DNA of 5,816 nt from an uncultured Eubacteriales bacterium (GTDB lineage: Bacteria > Bacillota > Clostridia > Oscillospirales > CAG-272), in contig ONVJ01000223.1 in assembly GCA_900321265.1 (NCBI GenBank), positions 1 through 5,816 on the forward strand, in the 5' to 3' direction. Positions 1 through 5,011 of this stretch are shown here, piece by piece. The notes under the pieces were generated by a model. That model ran no database searches and was not told the DNA's origin. It was given only the letters and a program-made list of their open reading frames with translations. Each line of letters opens with the position of its first letter. The stretch's first letter is position 1. The translations under genes were made by a program, and so were the position numbers.

Positions 1-288
1 ATAAACGAGCAGTCGAGGAGATTCGAGGATATGATGAAGCTCTACTCGGCTCCGGGCGAGAAGGTCGCCGGACTGCCCCTCGACGCGACGCTCACCCTCA
101 ACACGGCGAGCGGGCCATACGCGAGGCTGTCAGAACTCGCCGGGGATGGCGAGGGCGCCGATCCCGTGCGCGCCGAGAAGCTTGCCTCCTTCGTCTTCAG
201 GCTCGCGCTACTGGCGCAGAAGAAGCTGACCGCCGAAGAGCTGACCGCCTTCCTGTCAGACAGCTACAGGCTCCTCGACCTCATCTGA
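1..288 (+). CDS. htpG: HSP90-family chaperone HtpG, C-terminal fragment (5' end outside window)
   Basis: The reading frame is open from base 1 and ends at TGA 286-288, giving the last 95 residues of a longer protein. I read it as the C-terminal dimerisation domain of HtpG, the cytosolic ATP-dependent chaperone. Two things support this. First, an SRRFEDMMKLY segment resembles the helix with a conserved MMKMY-like end seen in clostridial HtpG. Second, the ending (roughly LASFVFRLALLAQKKLTAEELTAF, here split as LASFVFRLALLA and KKLTAEELTAF) fits the family ending of the type 'YDLALL..KPLS.EEM..FI.RS..ll'. The ATPase and middle domains would lie upstream, so the ATM codons at 31 and 34 are internal methionines, not starts. 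The segment between the two conserved helices is somewhat divergent and Gly/Asp-rich. A 54-base gap separates it from the next gene. The family call is good, but the ATP-binding motifs cannot be checked here. Confidence 0.78.
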   Translation: MNEQSRRFEDMMKLYSAPGEKVAGLPLDATLTLNTASGPYARLSELAGDGEGADPVRAEKLASFVFRLALLAQKKLTAEELTAFLSDSYRLLDLI

Positions 289-302
289 GGCGGAAAATCA
301 CA

Positions 303-319
303 GGACTTATAAAGAGTCC
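303..319 (+). other. Small inverted repeat between htpG and the TSCPD gene
   Basis: GGACT (303-307) pairs with AGTCC (315-319) around a 7-base loop. A T-G wobble could add a sixth pair. It lies 15 bases after the htpG stop. There is no T-run after it, so it is a poor candidate for an intrinsic terminator. It could be a processing or stability hairpin, or chance. Confidence 0.3.
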
Positions 320-342
320 CCGGAAAGGGATAAGAAACAAAG

Positions 343-600
343 ATGAAAAAACAGATCTACAACACCGTCGGGACATGTTCCCGCGCGATCGAGATCGAAC
401 TTGACGACGAGAAGGGCAACATCATAAAATCGGTGAAATTCTACGGCGGCTGCAGCGGCAACACACAGGGGGTCGCGAGGCTCGTCGAGGGCATGACCGC
501 CGAAGAGGCGATAAAGAGACTTGAGGGGATAAGATGCGGCTACAAGCCGACCTCCTGCCCCGACCAGCTCGCGCGCGCGCTGCGCGGGATGATAGGCTGA
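343..600 (+). CDS. TSCPD domain-containing protein, TIGR03905-like
   Basis: This 85-residue protein matches the small free-standing TSCPD family (TIGR03905 type). The same kind of domain occurs at the C-terminus of some adenosylcobalamin-dependent (class II) ribonucleotide reductases. The visible hallmarks are TCS near residue 11, FYGGCSGNTQG at 33-43, and the signature TSCPDQLA at 70-77. Cysteines at 12, 37, 65 and 72 fit a metal-binding set; metal binding is my inference, and the biochemical role of the stand-alone family is not established. The start is well fixed because an in-frame TAA at 331-333 lies four codons upstream. The best Shine-Dalgarno, AAAGGG at 324-329, is 13 bases from the ATG, which is longer than usual. 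The aminotransferase gene follows after 19 bases, so the two are probably co-transcribed. The length is normal for the family and nothing is truncated. Confidence 0.88.
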   Translation: MKKQIYNTVGTCSRAIEIELDDEKGNIIKSVKFYGGCSGNTQGVARLVEGMTAEEAIKRLEGIRCGYKPTSCPDQLARALRGMIG

Positions 601-609
601 CCGAGGGAG

Positions 610-614
610 AGGAG
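610..614 (+). promoter_or_regulatory. Ribosome binding site of the aminotransferase gene
   Basis: AGGAG lies 5 bases before the ATG at 620, within a purine-rich run (GGGAGAGGAGAGGG). This supports that start. Confidence 0.7.
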
Positions 615-619
615 AGGGT

Positions 620-1834
620 ATGGAATACAGGTTCTCCGACAAGCTCGCGGCGCTGAAGCCGTCGGCGATAAGGGAGATATTCAAATCGCTCACCGATCCG
701 TCGATCATCGCCTTCGCTGCCGGCAATCCCGCCGCCGAGACCTTCCCGATCGACGAGATGGCAGAGATCTCCCGTGAGATCTACGCCGACATGGCCGTCA
801 CCGCGCTCCAGTACGGCACGACCGAGGGTTATATGCCGCTGCGGCGGGCGATCGCCGACCGCCAGCGTGCGAAATTCGGCATCGGAAAGACCGCGGAGGA
901 CGGTCTCGGATTTGCCGATACGACCGTCATCGTCAGCGGCGGCAACCAGGGCATCGAGCTTGCCTGCAAGGCCTTCTGCAACGAGGGCGACTCCGTCGTC
1001 TGCGAGGATCCCTCCTTCATCGGCGCCCTCAACTCATTCAGATCGAACGGGGCGGTCACTCTCGGCGTTCCGCTGAGAGAGGACGGGATCGATACCGCGG
1101 CCCTCGAGGAGCTGCTGAAGCGTGAGAAGAGGGCGAAACTGCTCTATCTCATCCCGACCTTCCAGAATCCCTCGGGCATCACCTCGACGCTCGAGAACCG
1201 GAAGAAGGTCTATGAGATCGCCCTCCGCTACGGCGTGATGATCATCGAGGACAACCCCTACGGCGAGCTGCGCTTTGCCGGGACCGACGTCCCGACCTAC
1301 AAGAGCTTCGACACCGAGGGCATCGTCATATACTGCTCCTCATTCTCGAAGATACTCTCGTCGGGCATGCGCGTCGGTTATCTCACCGCTCCCGAGGAGG
1401 TCATACAGAAGATCGTCGTGGCGAAGCAGGTCGAGGACGTCCACACCAACATGTTCTTCCAGATACTCTGCCACAGGTATATGACAGAGAGGGATTTCGA
1501 GGGGCATATCGCCGACGTCAGGGCGGTCTACCGCCGCAAGTGCGGCCTCATGCTCGACTGCCTCGACAGGAATATGCCGGCCGGGGTATCCTTCACACGC
1601 CCCGAGGGCGGACTCTTCATCTGGTGCACCCTTCCCGAGAGCGTCGATATGAACGACTACGTAAAGCGCTGCCTTGAGAGAAAGGTCGCCCTCGTTCCCG
1701 GATCCGCCTTCACGCCGGTCATCGGCGCGCCCTGCAACTCGGTCAGGATGTCCTACAGCACCGCCACCGACGCCCAGATCGCCGAGGGCTGCCGCGTCAT
1801 CGGCGAGGTCGCCCGGGAGATGATCGGGGACTGA
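620..1834 (+). CDS. PLP-dependent aminotransferase, class I/II fold-type I (LysN / 2-aminoadipate aminotransferase-like)
   Basis: This 404-residue cytosolic enzyme transfers amino groups between an amino acid and a 2-oxo acid using pyridoxal phosphate. Visible motifs, in order, are: substrate-side AAGNPAAETFP (33-43); LQYGTTEGYMPLR (63-75); the cofactor phosphate loop SGGNQGIEL (106-114); PTFQNPSG with Asn183; IIEDNPYGELRF with Asp211 and Tyr214; SSFSKILSSGMRVGY with the Schiff-base Lys244 and phosphate-binding Arg251; and VRMSYS with carboxylate-binding Arg376. The 'AAGNPA..FP' opening and overall length fit the LysN / kynurenine-2-aminoadipate / MocR-catalytic-domain branch better than AspC. 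There is no N-terminal GntR helix-turn-helix domain, so it is an enzyme and not a MocR regulator. Substrate cannot be assigned from sequence: 2-aminoadipate, branched-chain and aromatic amino acids are all handled by relatives. The trpS gene lies 84 bases downstream, which hints at aromatic substrates only weakly. Confidence 0.92.
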   Translation: MEYRFSDKLAALKPSAIREIFKSLTDPSIIAFAAGNPAAETFPIDEMAEISREIYADMAVTALQYGTTEGYMPLRRAIADRQRAKFGIGKTAEDGLGFADTTVIVSGGNQGIELACKAFCNEGDSVVCEDPSFIGALNSFRSNGAVTLGVPLREDGIDTAALEELLKREKRAKLLYLIPTFQNPSGITSTLENRKKVYEIALRYGVMIIEDNPYGELRFAGTDVPTYKSFDTEGIVIYCSSFSKILSSGMRVGYLTAPEEVIQKIVVAKQVEDVHTNMFFQILCHRYMTERDFEGHIADVRAVYRRKCGLMLDCLDRNMPAGVSFTRPEGGLFIWCTLPESVDMNDYVKRCLERKVALVPGSAFTPVIGAPCNSVRMSYSTATDAQIAEGCRVIGEVAREMIGD

Positions 1835-1866
1835 GAGCCCCTGACAGGAAGAAACTGACAACAATA

Positions 1867-1903
1867 CGCCCCGGAAACCGCCGGCATCATGCCGTCCGGG
1901 GCG
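1867..1903 (+). promoter_or_regulatory. Strong two-part hairpin just upstream of trpS
   Basis: The outer arms CGCCCCGGA (1867-1875) and TCCGGGGCG (1895-1903) are perfect 9-base complements. Inside them CGGCA (1882-1886) pairs with TGCCG (1890-1894) around a 3-base loop. The right-hand strand is thus fully paired from 1890 to 1903, with a 6-base bulge on the left (1876-1881). It ends two bases before the trpS Shine-Dalgarno. There is no T-run after it, so it is not a classic intrinsic terminator. It could be a leader element controlling trpS translation, an mRNA processing or stability hairpin, or a Rho-independent-like stop of low efficiency. No T-box consensus is visible in the 84-base gap. 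Confidence 0.6.
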
Positions 1904-1905
1904 CG

Positions 1906-1911
1906 AAAGGA
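1906..1911 (+). promoter_or_regulatory. Ribosome binding site that decides the trpS start
   Basis: AAAGGA sits 7 bases before the ATG at 1919, which is ideal spacing. The in-frame ATG at 1889 has no comparable site and falls inside the loop and stem of the hairpin, so 1919 is preferred. Confidence 0.75.
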
Positions 1912-1918
1912 TACGCAT

Positions 1919-2917
1919 ATGCTTGACAACAGACAGGTATCGTTTTCGGGAGTTCAGCCGAGCGGGAACCTGACGATAGGCAACTATCTCGGCGCGATCA
2001 AGAACTTCCCCTATTATACAGAGAACTACAAATGCTTTTACTGCGTCGTCGATGAGCACGCCATAACGGTGAGACAGATCCCGGCCGAGCTCCGCCGGCG
2101 CACCTACGAGACGCTCGCGCTCTATATCGCCTGCGGACTCGATCCCGAAAAGAATACCCTCTACGTCCAGTCCCACGTTCCGGCGCACGCCGAACTCGCC
2201 TGGATCTTAAACTGCTTCTCGATGTTCGGAGAACTTTCCCGGATGACGCAGTTCAAGGACAAGAGCGCGAAGCACGCCGACAACATAAACGCCGGGCTCT
2301 TCACCTATCCCGTCCTTATGGCCGCCGACATCCTCCTATACCAGGCCGACGTCGTTCCGGTCGGAGTCGATCAGAAGCAGCACGTCGAGCTGACGAGGGA
2401 CATCGCCGACAGGTTCAACCAGCTTTACCCGGGGACCTTCACCGTTCCTCAGCCTATCATTTCGACCTCGGGGGCGAAGATAATGTCGCTCCAGGAGCCG
2501 GATAAGAAGATGAGCAAGTCTGATCCCAACGAGAACGCCGTCGTCAGGATACTCGACGACAGAGACACCGTCATCCGCAAGTTCAGACGCGCCGTCACCG
2601 ATTCCGACAGCGAGATCCGCGTGTCGGAGGACAAGCCGGGGGTCAGCAACCTGATCACCATCCTTTCCTGCGTCACCGGCAAAACGCATGACGAGATAGA
2701 GCGCGAGTTCGACGGACAGGGATACGCCGAATTCAAGGCCGCCGTCGGGGAGGCCTGCGCCGACATGCTCGCCCCGGTCCAGGAGAGATACAAAGAGCTG
2801 CTCGCCGACCGCGGGTATCTTGAATCGGTCATGAAGAAGGGGGCCGAGGAGGCCGCCTACTACGCCCGGAAGACGCTGTCGAAGGTCCGCCGCAAACTGG
2901 GCTTCGTATCGCTCTGA
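1919..2917 (+). CDS. trpS: Tryptophan--tRNA ligase (tryptophanyl-tRNA synthetase)
   Basis: TrpS is a class Ic aminoacyl-tRNA synthetase that activates tryptophan with ATP and charges tRNA-Trp in the cytosol. From the ATG at 1919 the protein has 332 residues, the normal bacterial length. The N-terminus reads VSFSGVQPSGNLTIGNYLG (residues 7-25), where TIGN is the TrpS form of the HIGH signature. DEHAIT lies at 45-50. MAADIL with Asp137 corresponds to the indole-binding region. GVDQKQH is at 149-155. KKMSKSDPN holds the KMSKS loop (197-201). The C-terminal helical ARKTLSKVRRKLGF is the usual family ending. A start at 1889 would add ten residues (MPSGARKDTH) unlike the family N-terminus. The gene is complete, and rimO follows after 23 bases. 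A leader hairpin precedes it, but no T-box, trp operator or leader peptide rich in Trp codons is visible. Confidence 0.97.
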   Translation: MLDNRQVSFSGVQPSGNLTIGNYLGAIKNFPYYTENYKCFYCVVDEHAITVRQIPAELRRRTYETLALYIACGLDPEKNTLYVQSHVPAHAELAWILNCFSMFGELSRMTQFKDKSAKHADNINAGLFTYPVLMAADILLYQADVVPVGVDQKQHVELTRDIADRFNQLYPGTFTVPQPIISTSGAKIMSLQEPDKKMSKSDPNENAVVRILDDRDTVIRKFRRAVTDSDSEIRVSEDKPGVSNLITILSCVTGKTHDEIEREFDGQGYAEFKAAVGEACADMLAPVQERYKELLADRGYLESVMKKGAEEAAYYARKTLSKVRRKLGFVSL

Positions 2918-2926
2918 ACAATAAAC

Positions 2927-2932
2927 GAAGGA
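2927..2932 (+). promoter_or_regulatory. Ribosome binding site of rimO
   Basis: GAAGGA lies 8 bases before the ATG at 2941, in the short gap after trpS. Confidence 0.65.
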
Positions 2933-2940
2933 ACAGCAGA

Positions 2941-4263
2941 ATGAAGATCGGATTCGTATCGCTCGGCTGCGCGAAAAACCAGCTCGACACCGAGGTCATG
3001 CTCCACGAGCTGCTCGAGGCGGGGTATGAGATCACCCCCGAGGAGACCGAGGCCGACATAATCGTTATAAACACATGCGCCTTCATCGAATCGGCGAAAA
3101 AAGAGGCGATCGACAACATACTCGACATCGCCTGGCTGAAGGAGAACGCGAACCTCAAAGGGATAGTCGTCACCGGATGCCTGCCCGAGAGATACCGCGA
3201 CGAGGTCCTGAAGGAATTCCCTGAGGTCGACGCCGTCCTGGGAGTCGGATCGATACATCATATCGTCGAGGCAGTGAAGGCGGTCGAGAGGGGAAGAAGG
3301 AGGTACTCCTCCTTCGACGACAGGGACTCGGTCGCCCTCGGAGGAGAGCGTGTCCTGACCACCCCCTCCTTCTGGACCTACCTCAAGATCGGCGAGGGCT
3401 GCGACAACCGCTGCTCATACTGCGCCATTCCATATATCAGGGGAAAATACCGCTCAAGACCGATCGAAGACCTCGTCGCCGAGGCCGTCGAGCTTGAGAA
3501 GCTGGGCGCCGTCGAGATAAATATCATCGCGCAGGACATCACGAGGTACGGGATAGATCTCTACGGGGAATACTCGCTCGACAGGCTCCTCCGCGAGCTC
3601 ACCGCCGCCACAGAGAGGGTGTATTTCAGGCTCCTCTACTGCTATCCCGACAAGATCACCGACGCTCTCGTCGAAGAGATCAGGAACAACCCGAGGATAC
3701 TGAGATACATCGATATCCCGCTGCAGCACATCAGCGGAAAGATACTGAAGGACATGAACCGCCACGGCGGTCCGGAGGTCATAAAAGCGGCGCTCGCGAA
3801 GCTCCGCACGATCCCCGGAATGGTCATCCGGACGACCTTCATCACCGGATTCCCCGGGGAGACCGAGGAGGATTTCGGGGAGCTCTGCCGGTTCGTCAGG
3901 GAGGAGAAGTTCGACCGTCTCGGGGTCTTCACCTACTCGCAGGAGGAGGGGACGCCGGCGGCGGAGCTTCCTGATCAGCTCGACGAACAGACGAAGCAGG
4001 ACCGCGCCGACATCATCATGCGCGAACAGCTTGAGATAACCGAAGAGAAGAACCGCGCGGCGCTCGGCAGCATACTGCGGGTGCTCATCGAGGATTTCGA
4101 TCCGGTATCCGGGGCTCACTTCGGCAGAAGCTACGCCGACGCGCCCGAGATCGACGGAAAGATATACGTAAAATCACCCCGAAGGATCGCTCCGGGGAGT
4201 CTCGTCGACGTTAAGATCGACAGTTTCATAGATTACGACCTCTGCGGCGAGGCGGTGCTCTGA
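2941..4263 (+). CDS. rimO: Ribosomal protein S12 methylthiotransferase RimO
   Basis: RimO is a radical SAM enzyme that adds a methylthio group to the conserved aspartate of ribosomal protein S12. The 440 residues show all three expected domains. The N-terminal UPF0004/MTTase domain begins KIGFVSLGCAKNQLDTE and carries auxiliary-cluster cysteines C10, C46 and C80. The radical SAM core has GEGCDNRCSYCAIP with the CxxxCxxC triad C154, C158, C161, followed by RGKYRSR. The C-terminal TRAM domain (about 375-440) ends in KIDSFIDYDLCGEAVL. The stretches QDITRYGIDLY (198-208) and YIDIPLQHISGKILKDMNR (256-274) are typical of RimO, not of its tRNA-modifying relatives MiaB and MtaB. The gene is complete with a good ribosome binding site. 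It sits between trpS and pgsA; rimO followed by pgsA is a common Firmicutes arrangement. Confidence 0.96.
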   Translation: MKIGFVSLGCAKNQLDTEVMLHELLEAGYEITPEETEADIIVINTCAFIESAKKEAIDNILDIAWLKENANLKGIVVTGCLPERYRDEVLKEFPEVDAVLGVGSIHHIVEAVKAVERGRRRYSSFDDRDSVALGGERVLTTPSFWTYLKIGEGCDNRCSYCAIPYIRGKYRSRPIEDLVAEAVELEKLGAVEINIIAQDITRYGIDLYGEYSLDRLLRELTAATERVYFRLLYCYPDKITDALVEEIRNNPRILRYIDIPLQHISGKILKDMNRHGGPEVIKAALAKLRTIPGMVIRTTFITGFPGETEEDFGELCRFVREEKFDRLGVFTYSQEEGTPAAELPDQLDEQTKQDRADIIMREQLEITEEKNRAALGSILRVLIEDFDPVSGAHFGRSYADAPEIDGKIYVKSPRRIAPGSLVDVKIDSFIDYDLCGEAVL

Positions 4264-4280
4264 CCGCGGACGGCAGGGGG

Positions 4281-4285
4281 AAAGG
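4281..4285 (+). promoter_or_regulatory. Likely ribosome binding site of pgsA
   Basis: AAAGG, within the run AGGGGGAAAGG (4275-4285), is 8 bases before the ATG at 4294. The alternative in-frame ATG at 4330 is directly abutted by GAGG with no spacer, so 4294 is the better start. Confidence 0.55.
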
Positions 4286-4293
4286 CGGACGGA

Positions 4294-4938
4294 ATGCCTG
4301 ACAGCAATGATACAGGGACAAAAAAGAGGATGAATCTGCCGAACAGGCTGACGCTTTTCAGACTCATGCTCGTGCCCTTCTGCGTTCTTTTCATAGTGCT
4401 CGAGGGGGTGATCGGCGAGGACCTCGGCGCCGTCATCGCTGCGGTGATCTTTGCCGTCGCGTCGGTCACCGACGCGCTGGACGGAAAGATCGCCCGCAAA
4501 TACAACCTTATCACCGATTTCGGCAAGTTCCTCGATCCGCTCGCCGACAAATTTCTCGTCATCGGGAGCATGACGGCGATCCTCTACAGTTACGGATCGA
4601 TCCGCTCCTGGTATTTCTGGGTCGTCATCGTCGTCATATTCCGCGAATTCGCGGTGACCTCTCTCAGGCTCATCATCGTCTCGTCGGAGGATCATACCGT
4701 CGTGGCGGCGAACATGCTCGGAAAGATCAAGACGACGGTCCAGATAATCAACGTGCTGAGCGTCCTGATCGAGCCTGTGATCTACCGGCTGATCTTCCCG
4801 GAGGGGGAGACGCTCGATTTTCTGCTCAGATGGCCTCCGCTGACCGTCATTTCCTCCTTCCTGACAATTTTGTTTACCCTGTGGTCGCTGATCGTTTATT
4901 TCAGGACATACGGAAAATATATAACCCGCTCGATGTGA
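4294..4938 (+). CDS. pgsA: CDP-diacylglycerol--glycerol-3-phosphate 3-phosphatidyltransferase
   Basis: PgsA is an integral membrane enzyme that makes phosphatidylglycerophosphate from CDP-diacylglycerol and glycerol-3-phosphate, the committed step to phosphatidylglycerol and cardiolipin. The CDP-alcohol phosphatidyltransferase signature is complete in the 214-residue product: Asp60, Asp63-Gly64, Ala67-Arg68, Gly77, Asp81 and Asp85, with the canonical spacing. The family opening NLPNRLTLFRLMLVP (14-28) and the PgsA-type segments FREFAVTSLR (116-125) and GKIKTTVQ (143-150) separate it from phosphatidylserine and phosphatidylinositol synthases. Several hydrophobic helices are visible: about 22-38, 45-60, 86-100, 106-125, 148-165 and 183-203. 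The chosen start adds a polar 12-residue head before MNLPNRLT. It follows rimO by 30 bases, so coupled transcription is likely. Confidence 0.94.
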   Translation: MPDSNDTGTKKRMNLPNRLTLFRLMLVPFCVLFIVLEGVIGEDLGAVIAAVIFAVASVTDALDGKIARKYNLITDFGKFLDPLADKFLVIGSMTAILYSYGSIRSWYFWVVIVVIFREFAVTSLRLIIVSSEDHTVVAANMLGKIKTTVQIINVLSVLIEPVIYRLIFPEGETLDFLLRWPPLTVISSFLTILFTLWSLIVYFRTYGKYITRSM

Positions 4939-4953
4939 CCCGTCCGTCAGCAA

Positions 4954-4973
4954 CCGGATAGATCTTTATCCGG
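4954..4973 (+). other. Inverted repeat between pgsA and the last gene
   Basis: CCGGATA (4954-4960) and TATCCGG (4967-4973) are perfect 7-base complements around a 6-base loop, 15 bases after the pgsA stop. No T-run follows (ATCACCCC), so it is at best a weak terminator. It may instead be a stability or leader hairpin for the next gene, or an operator-like palindrome. Confidence 0.4.
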
Positions 4974-4995
4974 ATCACCCCGACAGAGAGAGAAT

Positions 4996-5002
4996 AAAGG
5001 AG
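4996..5002 (+). promoter_or_regulatory. Ribosome binding site of the terminal membrane protein gene
   Basis: AAAGGAG is a near-perfect Shine-Dalgarno sequence 9 bases before the ATG at 5012. It fixes the start of the gene that runs off the right edge. Confidence 0.78.
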
Positions 5003-5011
5003 CCCCGCATC

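Noticed and set aside
308..313. TATAAA as a -10 promoter element before the TSCPD gene
   Set aside because: No recognisable -35 element lies 16-18 bases upstream (the bases there read CTGAGG), and the motif falls in the loop of a small hairpin.
570..586. Alternating CG run in the TSCPD gene
   Set aside because: It encodes the conserved helix after TSCPDQLA using GC-rich codons, so codon bias explains it without a structural role.
1841..1860. Two CTGACA hexamers, -35-like, before trpS
   Set aside because: Neither has a -10-like hexamer at 16-18 bases downstream; the sequence there is GC-rich and part of the hairpin.
1889..1918. Earlier in-frame start for trpS
   Set aside because: The codons sit within a strong hairpin with no Shine-Dalgarno upstream, and the extra residues do not resemble TrpS. 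The ATG at 1919 has a well-spaced AAAGGA.
1835..1918. T-box or tryptophan attenuator before trpS
   Set aside because: The gap is only 84 bases. I see no T-box consensus, no Trp-codon leader peptide and no U-tract.
1340..2188. Minus-strand open frame of 282 codons
   Set aside because: It overlaps the aminotransferase and trpS, both certain from their motifs. It shows no recognisable domain.
4174..4953. Long minus-strand open frame (259 codons) across the end of rimO and pgsA
   Set aside because: It is antisense to clearly recognised genes. Its product is rich in Asp, His and Arg with no recognisable motif, as expected from a GC-rich complementary strand.
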